Assembly: GCA_947494325.1 (NCBI GenBank)
Contig: CANLUS010000002.1
Span: 186,001 to 250,000, forward strand
Reading direction: 5' to 3'
DNA length: 64,000 nt
Source of the DNA: an uncultured Flavobacteriaceae bacterium
GTDB taxonomy: Bacteria; Bacteroidota; Bacteroidia; Flavobacteriales; Flavobacteriaceae
Under the pieces are notes generated by a model. That model searched no databases and was not told the origin of the DNA. It worked only from the letters and a program-made list of their open reading frames with translations. Both the position numbers and the translations under genes were made by a program. Below are positions 17,748 through 27,829 of the stretch, in pieces; the stretch's first letter is position 1, and every line of letters starts with the position of its first letter.

Positions 17748-19412
17748 ATGAAAAAATATAAAATTATTGTAGCACTAGTCTTAGTATGTACACTTTCGTC
17801 TATTACAACTTCTTCAATCTTTGCTCAAGAAGCATTGACTGCCAAGCAATGGCAAGAAGATTTAAAATATTTACAAAACATTGTTCATTCGGACTTTCCG
17901 TTTTTATTTAAAAAAGTAACAGCAGAGAAATTCGACGCAGAAGTCGAAAAATTATATGCCGAGATTCCATCTTTAGAAGCCCATGAAGTAAAGGTAGCAT
18001 TGGCAAGAATTGTTTCCTTATTTGAGTATGGACATACACAAATTACATTTAGTACAGTCGCCAAAAGTGGTGTCTTACCGGTAAACCTATATCATTTTAA
18101 TGATGGCGTGTATATTGAAGGTGTACAAAAAGGCCTTGAAAAAGTACTCGGAGCTAAGGTTTTAAGAGTAGGAGATAAAACAGTGTCTGAATCCTTGGCA
18201 TTGATAAAACCTGTAGTGCCTGTAGAAAATGATAGTTATTTTAAAGCGTATGGTTTACGATTTTTAACGGCGCCTGATGTATTGCATGCTCAAGGTGTAA
18301 TTGCTAAAAAATCAACTACCGTTAAAATGACCTTAGAAAAGGAGGGAAGGACTTTTGACCATGAATTCACCGCGATTGATTTAAAAGATAAACCACGATA
18401 TTTTAATTTTACCTTACCAACAGAAACTTGGACAACGATACGAAACACTTCTAAGACTCCTTTGTATCTGAAGGATTTAAAAGATAAACTTTACTTTTTC
18501 GAATATCTTGAAGATTCAAAGACAGTATACGTTCGTCAGAGTTCTGTTTTTAATGACAAAAACGAACCTCTTAAAGACTTTTACAAGCGCTTGTTCAGTT
18601 TTATTGATAATAACTCGGTTGATAAATTGGTCTATGATGTGCGTTTGAATGGTGGTGGTAATAATTATAACAATCTCGATTTGATTAAAGGGTTAATGGC
18701 TCGACCAAAAATTAATAAAAAAGGACATTTCTTTTTCATTATAGGGAGAGATACTTTTTCTGCCTGTCAAAACTTAACAAATGAAATCGAACGCTATACA
18801 GAAGCGATATTAGTTGGAGAACCAACAGCCGAAAATGTAAATTTCTATGGTGACAACAGAAAGGTACTATTGCCCAATAGTAAAATAACTGCGTATTTAT
18901 CATTTGCATGGTGGCAAGATAGACCACAATGGGAGAGTAGAGATGCCACTTTGCCAAATATAGCATCGGATATGAGCTTTGAAGAATATAAGACCAACCA
19001 AGATCCTGCATTAGAAGTTGCAATGAATTATAAAGATGATGGATTTATACTTCGCCCAATGGAACATTTAACTGGCTTGTTTTTAGCAGGAAAATTTGAT
19101 GCATTAAAAGTAGATGCTGCAAAAATTAATAATGATCCGAAGTATAAGTATTACGAGTTTGAAAAAGAATTTACCAAAGCCGGGTTTCGATTGATAGATC
19201 TTGGCAATGAGCAAGGTGGCTATTTTGTGTTAGAGCTGGTAGCTGAATTAAATCCGAAATCTGCTAACGCACTATACAACCTAGCCAATTTGCAAGCACA
19301 ACTAAAGCAAACAGAGAAAGCCAAAGCTGGATTTCAAAAAGTGATTGATTTAGATCCAAGCAGTTCTTTAGGAAAAATTGCAAAAAGAAAATTAGATCAA
19401 TTAAATAACTAA
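17748..19412 (+). CDS. S41-family peptidase-like exported protein with C-terminal TPR
   Basis: 554 residues with a signal peptide (IIVALVLVCTLSSITTSSIFAQ). The S41 core holds YDVRLNGGGNNYNNL and a serine in GRDTFSACQN (Ser338), the position of the S41 nucleophile. The last ~90 residues contain a TPR-like hairpin (SANALYNLANLQAQLKQTEKAKAGFQKVIDLDP). C-terminal processing peptidases degrade or process envelope proteins; no separate PDZ domain is obvious. The usual downstream lysine is not certain, so activity is likely but not proven. Confidence 0.75.
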   Translation: MKKYKIIVALVLVCTLSSITTSSIFAQEALTAKQWQEDLKYLQNIVHSDFPFLFKKVTAEKFDAEVEKLYAEIPSLEAHEVKVALARIVSLFEYGHTQITFSTVAKSGVLPVNLYHFNDGVYIEGVQKGLEKVLGAKVLRVGDKTVSESLALIKPVVPVENDSYFKAYGLRFLTAPDVLHAQGVIAKKSTTVKMTLEKEGRTFDHEFTAIDLKDKPRYFNFTLPTETWTTIRNTSKTPLYLKDLKDKLYFFEYLEDSKTVYVRQSSVFNDKNEPLKDFYKRLFSFIDNNSVDKLVYDVRLNGGGNNYNNLDLIKGLMARPKINKKGHFFFIIGRDTFSACQNLTNEIERYTEAILVGEPTAENVNFYGDNRKVLLPNSKITAYLSFAWWQDRPQWESRDATLPNIASDMSFEEYKTNQDPALEVAMNYKDDGFILRPMEHLTGLFLAGKFDALKVDAAKINNDPKYKYYEFEKEFTKAGFRLIDLGNEQGGYFVLELVAELNPKSANALYNLANLQAQLKQTEKAKAGFQKVIDLDPSSSLGKIAKRKLDQLNN

Positions 19413-19570
19413 GAGCTAGCTAACAGTTCTGTTGGTCTAAAAATTCCAATGGTTTTAAAACCTACCCTTTTTACTTCTGTATTTTACTGATTTAGGAAGG
19501 GTTTTAACATTGACATCTCTTTTTAGTCAAACTATATTTGAAGTGATAAAACATTTAAAATTATTGGCTA

Positions 19571-21046
19571 ATGAGAATTCTTGAAATTGTACTACTACTT
19601 TTAGTAACTGTGCTACCCTTTATAAAACGTCCTGTCTTAAAGTTCATAAAGAAAAAACCACTTATCATAGGAATACTGTCCGTTTTTGCGCTGCATTTGA
19701 TTCTAGAAGGATGGAGATGGCAGATGGTTCTAATTTATGTCCTCTTGGCTATTGTAATTTGGAGATTGAGTATGTTAACAGAGCAATCATCTCATAAGTT
19801 AACACTAAAAAGAGGATTGGGCTACTTTCTACTCCTTATTTTACTACTACCGAGTTGGGCATTACCGAATATCTTGCCCGTTTTTAATTTACCAACCCCA
19901 ACCGGAAACTATCAAGTCGGAACTCATGTATTGCATGTTAAAACTGATATGGAAGAACCCATTACAAAAGACGCTAATGACAAAAGAGAATTAGTCGTAA
20001 AGGTTTGGTATCCAACCTCAAATACTAGCACATCTCAACAAGAACCTTATTTGGATGAAGTCAATAGAACTAGTTTTATAACTAAATATGGAGGAGGGTT
20101 GTTGCCACCATCTACCATGGATTATTTAGATAGAATAGATACTAATGTGTATCGAGATGCTACAATAGCAGCAGAAGCTTTTCCTGTATTATTGTTTTCA
20201 CATGGATATGGCTCTAATGCTTCTGGATACTATGCATTGCTGACAGAAATTGCCAGTCATGGTTATATCATTATTAATATGAATCATACGTATGAAAGTT
20301 TAGGTGCGACCTTTCCAGATGGGAGTGTCAAATTGTTTGATTATGATTTTCAAGGAAGCGATGGCGCCAATGCCATGCAATATATTACACCAATACAAGA
20401 GGCCTTTTCGAAAGATCTATCCTATGAAGAACGTCATGCGATTCTTCGAGTAGCTAGTAAAGAGTATAATGTAACGCATATGGTAAAACGCTGGGCAAAA
20501 GATATGAGCTTTGTCATGGATCAGCTCGAAGGTTGGAATGAGCGAGGATTTTTAAAAGATCGATTAGATTTAGAAAAAATAGGCGTTTTTGGTCATTCTC
20601 GTGGTGGCGGAGCGGCGGGTCAAGTGGCGCTAAAAGATGCAAGAATAAAAGCTGCAGCCAATATTGACGGCGTTCAATGGGGTGAAATGATGGATACGAT
20701 CTATAGCCAACCATTCTTATATATTTCTGCAGATTGGCCAGCAGAGCATCCAGATATCAATGCCCATGTTTATAAACATAAGAGTACTGATTTTTTCTAC
20801 AGGAGCAAACTATTAACAGCTGGGCATCCAAATTTTATGGATATTCCGTTTATGATCCCCGTGCCGAGTTTAGCACAAACGGGAACAATCGATGCTGAAT
20901 TAGGAATTGCTATTACAAATCAACTTGTCATTAGCTTTTTTAACAAACATTTAAAAATGGATGCTACGACAGACCCAACAACGGTTTCAGATGCCTATGA
21001 ACTACTCGAAATGAAAGTCTACAAAGGAGGGGTAGAGCGTCCATAA
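19571..21046 (+). CDS. PAF-acetylhydrolase/dienelactone-hydrolase-like alpha/beta hydrolase, membrane-bound
   Basis: 491 residues. Three to four N-terminal membrane segments (residues ~5-115) precede a soluble alpha/beta hydrolase. The nucleophile elbow is GHSRGGG (Ser343) and the oxyanion region is LLFSHGYGSNASGYYALLTEIASHGY. The order matches platelet-activating-factor acetylhydrolase-like enzymes, which cleave small ester groups. Substrate is unknown. It stands alone between ordinary spacers and seems monocistronic. Confidence 0.75.
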   Translation: MRILEIVLLLLVTVLPFIKRPVLKFIKKKPLIIGILSVFALHLILEGWRWQMVLIYVLLAIVIWRLSMLTEQSSHKLTLKRGLGYFLLLILLLPSWALPNILPVFNLPTPTGNYQVGTHVLHVKTDMEEPITKDANDKRELVVKVWYPTSNTSTSQQEPYLDEVNRTSFITKYGGGLLPPSTMDYLDRIDTNVYRDATIAAEAFPVLLFSHGYGSNASGYYALLTEIASHGYIIINMNHTYESLGATFPDGSVKLFDYDFQGSDGANAMQYITPIQEAFSKDLSYEERHAILRVASKEYNVTHMVKRWAKDMSFVMDQLEGWNERGFLKDRLDLEKIGVFGHSRGGGAAGQVALKDARIKAAANIDGVQWGEMMDTIYSQPFLYISADWPAEHPDINAHVYKHKSTDFFYRSKLLTAGHPNFMDIPFMIPVPSLAQTGTIDAELGIAITNQLVISFFNKHLKMDATTDPTTVSDAYELLEMKVYKGGVERP

Positions 21047-21162
21047 ATCGTTTTTGATACACGTCATACTGACATCAATATTAATGAGGCTACACACTAT
21101 AGTAGACATTAATTCGTTCTAAATTAAGCCTTTAGAATTAACCGAATTAAAAGTGTCACCCT

Positions 21163-21345
21163 ATGAAAGAACATGAATTCAATTGCCCGTATTGTTATAA
21201 TGAAATTTCCACATGGATCGAAACTGACAAATTTAAACAGCAATTTATAGAAGATTGTGGTGAATGCAGCAATCCGTTAGAAATGATTATTGATTGTTCA
21301 TCTGGGCATATTCATACCATTATGATCAATCCGATTGCCCAATAA
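21163..21345 (+). CDS. CPXCG-motif cysteine-rich small protein
   Basis: 60 residues. FNCPYCYNEIS and EDCGECSNP give a CxxC...CxxC pair, the zinc-ribbon pattern of the CPXCG family, a conserved small cytoplasmic protein of unknown role. The first motif is CPYC-Y instead of the classic CPxCG. Length is exactly as usual for the family. Confidence 0.75.
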   Translation: MKEHEFNCPYCYNEISTWIETDKFKQQFIEDCGECSNPLEMIIDCSSGHIHTIMINPIAQ

Positions 21346-21481
21346 TAAATCCACCTTGTCTCCTATGAAAACTTAGCGGTTTTGTAAAAAACTTAAAAAA
21401 AACACTGACGGAATTATCATTTAAACAGGAGTTAGTTATTCGATTAACGTATTTCGCACTTTAATTTAAAAGTGAACTACT

Positions 21482-22576
21482 ATGTTTAAAAAATATCGTG
21501 TGTTGAAATGGGTACTTGTATTTCTGGGAAGTACCTTAATGATTCTTCTAGTATTCGGACTATGGTTTAAAAGTCTGATACCGCCTAGAAATCCAGCATT
21601 AGAGCAAACATTAGCTCAAGATCTACCTTATTTGTCAGAAAACATTCAACCGAAACGAGGCAAAATACTAACTATCGTGACGAGCACTCCAACCATGGGA
21701 GATACTGATAAAACTACAGGTTATGAACTGTCAGAATTGGCGCGTGCTTATTATGTGTTTGAGGCCAATGGCTATGAAGTGGATATAGCGAGTCCGTTAG
21801 GAGGGAAGCCACCCGTAGTGATCGATGATGAAGATATGGGGCCTTTCGATTATGCCTTTTTGAACGATACCGCTGCTCAGCGTAAAACTAGCAACACGCT
21901 GGCTATTGCAAGTGTTAATGCAGAAGATTACGATGCAGTATTTTTTGTTGGTGGAAAAGGAGCGATGTATGATTTTCCTGATAACAGAGAGATACAAAAC
22001 ATAGTACGACAGTATTATGAATCGAATAAAGTAGTTGGCGCTGTATGTCATGGTCCCGCGGCACTGGTACATGTGAATTTAACAAATGGTACGCCTCTAT
22101 TAAAAGATAAAGAGGTGAGTGGGTTTACGAACGATGAAGAACTATTATTAATCTCAGATGCGAGAGACATTTTTCCGTTTCTATTACAGGATAAGATGCA
22201 AGCTCAAGGAGCCAATTTTAATGCTGGTGAAATGTATCTAGAAAAAGTTAGTCATGACCAAAATCTAATTACTGGGCAAAACCCTTGGTCTACCTGGGAA
22301 GTTGCTGAAAAAATGATACAGCAATTAGGTGTCACGCCAAAGCCTAGAAAGATCACCGATGAAGAAAATGCCATAAAAGTGCTAGTTGCTTATCATACAG
22401 GTGGCAAGAAACAAGCTAAGGAAATGATTGCTTCAATGCTGTTGAAGGAAAAGATCCCTATGAATCGCGTGTTGATTGCTAAACATAGTATTGTGGCGGC
22501 TATGAGAGGGCGCATGGGCGATTTTTACAATATGCTTGCCTTGGTTTCGTATGCGAAAAAATGTACTGAAGACTAA
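21482..22576 (+). CDS. DJ-1/PfpI-family (type-1 glutamine amidotransferase-like) membrane-anchored protein
   Basis: 364 residues. A single N-terminal membrane segment (~residues 9-30) precedes a DJ-1/PfpI domain with nucleophile Cys189 in GAVCHGPAAL and the preceding FVGGKGAMYDF stretch. Family members include glyoxalase/chaperone-like hydrolases and proteases; the exact activity is unknown. The C-terminal ~75 residues (VLVAYHTGGKKQAKEMIASML) form an extra domain not in the minimal family. An AraC-type regulator gene begins 35 bp downstream with its own -7 box. Confidence 0.75.
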   Translation: MFKKYRVLKWVLVFLGSTLMILLVFGLWFKSLIPPRNPALEQTLAQDLPYLSENIQPKRGKILTIVTSTPTMGDTDKTTGYELSELARAYYVFEANGYEVDIASPLGGKPPVVIDDEDMGPFDYAFLNDTAAQRKTSNTLAIASVNAEDYDAVFFVGGKGAMYDFPDNREIQNIVRQYYESNKVVGAVCHGPAALVHVNLTNGTPLLKDKEVSGFTNDEELLLISDARDIFPFLLQDKMQAQGANFNAGEMYLEKVSHDQNLITGQNPWSTWEVAEKMIQQLGVTPKPRKITDEENAIKVLVAYHTGGKKQAKEMIASMLLKEKIPMNRVLIAKHSIVAAMRGRMGDFYNMLALVSYAKKCTED

Positions 22577-22589
22577 CTTAAAATATAGT

Positions 22590-22597
22590 TACATTTG
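22590..22597 (+). promoter_or_regulatory. -7 promoter box for the AraC-type gene
   Basis: TACATTTG matches TAnnTTTG, 14 nt before the TTG start at 22612. It indicates that the AraC-type gene has its own promoter just after the DJ-1 gene stop. Confidence 0.55.
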
Positions 22598-22611
22598 AAA
22601 AAAATACTGTC

Positions 22612-23667
22612 TTGAATTTTTCAGATATCATTCTCATAATTATAAGCAGTGCCGGTTTTTTACACGGGGTGTTATTGGCTGTGTATCTGTGTTTTTTTAA
22701 AAAGAAAAAAACCTTAGCGAATATTCTGCTGGGTTTGATTCTAGTATTTATGGCCTTTAGAGTAGGCAAATCAGTGTTATTAAATTTTGGAAATGATTTA
22801 GAACCTGTATTTATTTTTGCCGGATTGGCATTTATACTACTTATTGGCCCTTTATTGAGATGGTACGTTTTGGCTATGATTCGACCTAATTTTAAATTGA
22901 AAAGTAATCATGTAATAGAACTCATTCCTTTTGTAGGTTTGTTTATCACGAGTTTCTTTATTACAAAAGACTGGTTTGATGCTAATAATAGAGATGCGGT
23001 CATTCTTTTCGGGAGTGCTATTATTTTTATCTATTTACATTTTGCCTTCTATATTTTTATGACTAGTAGGATTTTACAACAACAAAAAAGGAGTTATAGA
23101 GGTGTTGAACTTACGAAATCTCAGAGAACTGTACTGAACTGGTTACATGTATTGCTAATAGGATTTATTCTTATTTGGATCTCATATTTCTTAAATATTA
23201 TAGAAGATACTATACCGTATATTGTAGGACCAATTATGTATTCTATTGTGGTGTATGTATTAAGCTATAAAGCATTTCGATTAAAGGCCACTGAAATAGA
23301 TGGATCTGTTTTTAAAATAGACGATAGTCAATTGATATATAATGAAATAGTAAACCTTATTGAGAGTAAAAAATTATATTTAAAATCTGATGTGTCACTA
23401 GCTATGCTTGGCGATTTAATAGGAAGAAATACGCAGAAAACATCAGCGATTATCAATCAATTTGCTAAGAAAAATTTTAATGATTTTATCAATGAGTATC
23501 GAATTGAAGAAGCAAAAATATTGTTGACAGATAGTAAAAATGAACACTTAAAAATTGCGGCCATAGCATTTGATGTTGGCTTTAATACACTATCATCTTT
23601 TAATGTGGCTTTCAAGAAATTCGAACAAACAACGCCTTCATCGTATCGTAAAAATAGATTTTCATAG
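22612..23667 (+). CDS. AraC-family regulator with N-terminal membrane sensor
   Basis: 351 residues. About seven hydrophobic segments occupy residues ~5-230 (IILIIISSAGFLHGVLLAVYLCFF..., ILLGLILVFMAFRVG...). The C-terminal HTH_18 domain follows (SLAMLGDLIGRNTQKTSAIINQFAKKNFNDFINEYRIEEAKILLTD...IAFDVGFNTLSSFNVAFKKFEQTTPSSYRK), with the classic two HTH motifs. The start is a TTG supported by the -7 box 14 nt upstream; no ATG is near. This membrane-AraC type is common in Bacteroidota, and the signal is unknown. The neighbouring DJ-1 gene is a possible target. Confidence 0.85.
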   Translation: MNFSDIILIIISSAGFLHGVLLAVYLCFFKKKKTLANILLGLILVFMAFRVGKSVLLNFGNDLEPVFIFAGLAFILLIGPLLRWYVLAMIRPNFKLKSNHVIELIPFVGLFITSFFITKDWFDANNRDAVILFGSAIIFIYLHFAFYIFMTSRILQQQKRSYRGVELTKSQRTVLNWLHVLLIGFILIWISYFLNIIEDTIPYIVGPIMYSIVVYVLSYKAFRLKATEIDGSVFKIDDSQLIYNEIVNLIESKKLYLKSDVSLAMLGDLIGRNTQKTSAIINQFAKKNFNDFINEYRIEEAKILLTDSKNEHLKIAAIAFDVGFNTLSSFNVAFKKFEQTTPSSYRKNRFS

Positions 23668-23714
23668 TGCTGACTCTTTAAATCCTAAATAGACGAATTC
23701 ATGGTAGATTCAAT

Positions 23715-25979
23715 TTAAGTAGCAATAGGTGCAGTCATGCAATGGCTTGGTATTCCAAATCCGTCAACTAAAACACCGATATGCGGTCGTAATTCTGTAG
23801 AAAGACGCTCAACGCGTTGACGCATGGCCTTTGATTTCGTGCCTCCAATATATCCTTGTTCTAAGTACCAAGAGGCATCTTTTCTTAATTCATGTAGCGC
23901 GTATAAAGTTCCTAATTTATGAAATAGCGATCTATATTTCTCATCTTTCACCGTATCTGTATATGCTACAAATGTATCATATGCCAAGCCTACACTATAG
24001 GCTTTTCCTAAAGCCAGCAGATGTGTTTGCACCTTTAAAAAAGCCTGATATGAAGGGATTCCTTTTTTGATATAATTGCGAATACGCATGGCAATTGAAT
24101 AGGTAAGTTTTCGCGTACGATAATCGAAGGCATGCTTATGAAATTTTGAACTATACAAATGTTCTTTGTCTACGTTATTGGTGTACACAGGGTTGATAGT
24201 GCTCAAGGTATCTGCGAGCCTTGTGCTTAATAATTTAAGTACTGCTGCAAAGCCTGCACTGTTAAATTCTGATTTAAAATCCGATAATACGCCTTTGGCA
24301 GCCAATTGAAGTAATACATGATTATCACCTTCGAAGGTTGTAAAAATGTCAACATCCCCTTTAAGGTCGGTAATTTGATTTTCCATCAGATAACCTTTTC
24401 CGCCACAGGCTTCTCGGCATTCTTGTATGGCGGCATTTGCAAACCAGGTAATGATAGATTTGAGTCCGGCAGCTTGTGTTTCTATTTTCCGTTTGTCTAC
24501 AATAGATTGATCACTATATTCTTTCATCATATGCGTGAGGGTGATATCATAGACATAACAACTGGCAACGGCAGGGGTTAAGCGCAGTTGGTGCGTAGGG
24601 TAGTCTATGAGTAAATCTTCCTGCACTTTGATACTGTCATTGAATTGTCGTCTTTTTAGTGCATGTTTGACGGCAATGGTTAGGGCTTTTTTGGCGCCAC
24701 CAAGACCTGCTCGTGCCACACAAATTCTACCACCAACTAAGGTGCCTAACATGGTAAAAAAGCGTTTACTTGGGTTTTCAATATCAGAATGATAGGTGCC
24801 ATCTGATTGAATCGTACCATATTTATTTAACAAATTCTCTCTTGGAACCTTTACCTGGTGAAACCATATTTTACCATTATCTACACCATTAAGACCCAAT
24901 TTGTAGCCATTGTCTTCGATACGAACACCCGGCATTAGATTGTGTTTTTCATCACGAATATTAACTAAAATAGCATGTACACCATGATTTTTTCCGGCGA
25001 CGATTAATTGTGCAAATACAGAAGCCATAGTCGCATCTAAAGCGTTTCCAATATATTCTTTATTATCGTTAGTACCGGGGGTGTGAATAATGATACTATC
25101 GGTAATTTTATCGTATGTAGCTGTCGTTTTTATGCCTCTAACATTAGAACCGTGACCGGTTTCGGTCATAGCAAAACAACCGAGTAGTTTTGCCGTACCA
25201 GTAGCCGATAAATAGGCATCATGATGTTTTTGAGTGCCTAATTTTTGAATACTACCACCAAAAAGACCGAATTGCACGCCAAATTTTACCGCTAAGCTAC
25301 CATCAACATACATCAGGTGTTCAAAAATAGCAGCGTAGCCTGGCATGTTATTGGTGCCTCCATAGGCCGATGGATAAGCCATAGCACCGATGCCTTTATG
25401 AGCCAAAAATTCAACCTGCTTTAAAACATGTGCTCGAAACGATTCTTTTGTTCTTTTGATACTCCAATCGAAAATAGGGGCTTTTAATAAGTGTCTAAAA
25501 TTGTCAACAACCTCCGAATGATCTTGTTTTAATAGATTGTCTATCTCATGCGAGGCGTAAAATGTAGAAGTGATTTCTTTTTCAATGGCAACTTCAAATA
25601 AATGATTGTAATGATTGGGTTGAATACCTAAATTTAATTCGATGTCCTTTAAATGTGTATTGAACGGACATTCGCTATAGTGGTGACAAACCATTTCTTG
25701 GCTGAATGTGCTGAGCGGATAAGTGTCAGTTTCAACGAGTTTAATTTGAGAGTTAGAAATGGTGTTTTTCCATTGTTTCATCTCCTTATTGGTGGGAGGT
25801 TTATTTCTGTTTAAATACTTGGCTAAGTAATTATAATCGTCTTTTTGAAGTGTATTATCATGTTCGATGGCATTTTTTACAACGGCGACCTCAGAATACG
25901 ACAATAAATCATCAGACCAGATAACATAAAAAAAGGGAATATACTGTAAGACACCCGATGAATAGCGTTTTTTTTCCAT
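23715..25979 (-). CDS. Acyl-CoA dehydrogenase/oxidase-family flavoprotein
   Basis: 754 residues, about the length of acyl-CoA oxidases. The FAD-binding core is visible (LLGCFAMTETGHGSNVRGIKTTATYD, then a conserved VDNGKIWFHQVKVPRENLLNKYG), followed by VGGRICVARAGLGGAKKALTIAVKHALKRRQF. A QECREACGGKGYLMENQI motif marks the catalytic-glutamate region. It oxidises acyl-CoA in fatty-acid breakdown; chain-length preference cannot be judged. The first ATG at 25979 gives a normal family N-terminus. It faces a gene-poor 780-bp region upstream. Confidence 0.85.
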   Translation of the reverse strand: MEKKRYSSGVLQYIPFFYVIWSDDLLSYSEVAVVKNAIEHDNTLQKDDYNYLAKYLNRNKPPTNKEMKQWKNTISNSQIKLVETDTYPLSTFSQEMVCHHYSECPFNTHLKDIELNLGIQPNHYNHLFEVAIEKEITSTFYASHEIDNLLKQDHSEVVDNFRHLLKAPIFDWSIKRTKESFRAHVLKQVEFLAHKGIGAMAYPSAYGGTNNMPGYAAIFEHLMYVDGSLAVKFGVQFGLFGGSIQKLGTQKHHDAYLSATGTAKLLGCFAMTETGHGSNVRGIKTTATYDKITDSIIIHTPGTNDNKEYIGNALDATMASVFAQLIVAGKNHGVHAILVNIRDEKHNLMPGVRIEDNGYKLGLNGVDNGKIWFHQVKVPRENLLNKYGTIQSDGTYHSDIENPSKRFFTMLGTLVGGRICVARAGLGGAKKALTIAVKHALKRRQFNDSIKVQEDLLIDYPTHQLRLTPAVASCYVYDITLTHMMKEYSDQSIVDKRKIETQAAGLKSIITWFANAAIQECREACGGKGYLMENQITDLKGDVDIFTTFEGDNHVLLQLAAKGVLSDFKSEFNSAGFAAVLKLLSTRLADTLSTINPVYTNNVDKEHLYSSKFHKHAFDYRTRKLTYSIAMRIRNYIKKGIPSYQAFLKVQTHLLALGKAYSVGLAYDTFVAYTDTVKDEKYRSLFHKLGTLYALHELRKDASWYLEQGYIGGTKSKAMRQRVERLSTELRPHIGVLVDGFGIPSHCMTAPIAT

Positions 25980-26758
25980 GCTATGAATTTAGGGAATTGT
26001 TTTTAGATATAAAGTATACTAGTAAATTAACTACGGAACATATCCATAGAATTGAAGAGTAATTGACAAGAGCAGAGTCTATTCCTAAGAAATACTATTT
26101 AACATACTCTCTAAAGAACAAGTATCCGGTGGATGCTTGGGAATTAGATACGCAAGATAACAATGAGGCAAATAGTAGAAGACAATCGATTTGTATAATA
26201 AATGTGTGAATAGGTAAGTATTTGAAATATTCTACTTAACATAATATAAATTATAGTACACTTTTGATTATGGATTAGCCAGTGGCTGATTCATAATTAA
26301 AACAAGGTATAACTAGAATAAACATTGTAAGCTGTGTAGCCATAATTCTATATTATGTGTAAATATCCCATAATGATTATTGTAAGAATTCTATATTCAG
26401 TACTTGGGTCATTAATTTTTCAAATATTCGATTCTAAGCGATTGACTAAGAATTACAAAAATGTACCATAATTTGGCATTATGTAAAATTGCCGCTACCA
26501 AGCACTCGATTGTTTTATAAAATCAAATTGTTGTCACAATTTATTTTACACACAATAATCCATTCCTTGCCAACGCCATTAAAAGCTTTGCTTTTCGTTT
26601 CTATTTTGCTTTGTGGTCCGAAGAATAATTCTACTAGTAAAGTTTCAGGAACATTTCGGTACGAACCGCAAAAGAACAAAATTTGTTTTTGCAAATTTCT
26701 GTTCACTTGCTATTTTAGTATTATTAAGACAAATTGCTATTTATTCAAGGTTACATAA
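25980..26758. other. Gene-poor AT-rich spacer at the left edge of the accessory region
   Basis: About 780 bp without a convincing gene. A + strand open stretch at 26489-26758 and an overlapping minus one at 26515-26706 have no recognisable domain, start context or family and look fortuitous. The spacer holds one copy of the direct repeat (26237-26270), also found at 32810-32846. It also holds a short inverted repeat CATAAT-TTGGC-ATTATG (26470-26486, by eye). It probably contains decayed remnants of earlier insertions. Confidence 0.5.
26237..26270 (+). repeat. Direct repeat copy 1 bounding accessory module 1
   Basis: TAACATAATA (26237-26246), 4 nt, then TTATAGTACACTTTTGA... (26251-26270). The same two blocks recur in the same order and strand at 32810-32846, 19 of 20 bases identical in the second block. 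The copies lie 6.6 kb apart and enclose the M48, ATPase-HEPN, methyltransferase and secreted-protein genes. Confidence 0.7.
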
Positions 26759-27829
26759 TTATTCTCCTATTTTTGCCAAAAGGCCTTTAGCAGGTCCAAA
26801 CCCTAGTTTTTTACTTTTTTTGAGATAATATACCGCCTTATTATAGTCGTAAGAGAAATTTAGTTGGTCAACAATATCCCAAGCATCATCAGGCATTAAT
26901 AACAATGCCCCAACAAAAAATATGCCTCTACGATCACCTTTGTTGGCGGCTTTTTTTGCCCATCTATAAGATTGGTTAAAATTTTTTGGAGCACCATTAT
27001 ATCCATTAAAATACCAAAAAGCTAATTCACTTTCAAATAATTCATGTGTCCTTGAATAACAGTTATTCAAAGAAGTCGCATCGATTAAAATTTGCAAGGA
27101 TCCCTCAAAATTCTTATTAATTTTGCCATCAAGAATATTTAGCGCTGTTAAACATAAATTATACGCATCATCTTCTTTTTTTTCACTGCTTTCTATTTTA
27201 GTAGATTTTTTTTCAACTCTTTCATTGTCAGGTTTAACCCTACCATTTTCCCAACCAACAGCAATAGCCTCTAGTCTGGCTTTAGTCCCAGGATGAGATT
27301 GTGAATCTTTTTCTTGATACATCAATTTATTGTTAAACATCGTTTGAGCTTCTGATATTGTTGCCCCCATTTTACCCAGAATGAAACCAGCAAATTGATC
27401 TGCCTCAAGCTCGGTTGGCGGTCTACTTCCTCCATTTAAAAGAGTATGTCCATTAAAATGATGAGCCATTTCATGAGCCAAAACACCGATCGCAGACCAA
27501 TAAGAATTAGATTCAGCTTTCAAATTTGATATAAAGTCTTGACTATAAATAATATATCGTTCATATCCGTTTGGTGTGGGTTTGATTACGGCCACAGCAT
27601 TTGGAACATTACCTGACATGATTTTAAACTTGCGTTTCAAGCCGACCAAATCGACAATATCATCTACAATCTTTATTGCTTCCTTTGTTGATTTAAAACT
27701 ATAGATATTTCCTTCGATTTTCTCACCATAAAAACTACAGGATTTGGAAATGTCAAAATCAAGCTTTTCCTGTGCGAATAACATGTTTAACGAAAAAAGA
27801 GTAAAAACAGTTGTAATTAATGATTTCAT
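26759..27829 (-). CDS. Secreted M48-type metalloprotease with C-terminal Sel1-like repeats
   Basis: 356 residues with a signal peptide (LITTVFTLFSLNMLFAQ). The zinc motif is HEMAH (His119, Glu120, His123), followed by HTLLNGGSRPPTELEADQFAG, where Glu142 is the third ligand as in M48 peptidases. The last ~90 residues carry Sel1/TPR-like blocks (YNGAPKNFNQSYRWAKKAANKGDRRGIFFVGALLL; NKAVYYLKKSKKLGFGPAKGLLAKIGE). All catalytic residues are present, so an active envelope or secreted protease is expected. It lies inside the repeat-bounded segment but ~480 bp from the ATPase gene, so it is probably a separate cargo gene. Confidence 0.8.
   Translation of the reverse strand: MKSLITTVFTLFSLNMLFAQEKLDFDISKSCSFYGEKIEGNIYSFKSTKEAIKIVDDIVDLVGLKRKFKIMSGNVPNAVAVIKPTPNGYERYIIYSQDFISNLKAESNSYWSAIGVLAHEMAHHFNGHTLLNGGSRPPTELEADQFAGFILGKMGATISEAQTMFNNKLMYQEKDSQSHPGTKARLEAIAVGWENGRVKPDNERVEKKSTKIESSEKKEDDAYNLCLTALNILDGKINKNFEGSLQILIDATSLNNCYSRTHELFESELAFWYFNGYNGAPKNFNQSYRWAKKAANKGDRRGIFFVGALLLMPDDAWDIVDQLNFSYDYNKAVYYLKKSKKLGFGPAKGLLAKIGE

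Noticed and set aside
26489-26758. Open frame of 89 codons on the + strand and an overlapping minus one (26515-26706)
   Set aside because: No family, no start context and both frames overlap in an AT-rich spacer; judged fortuitous.
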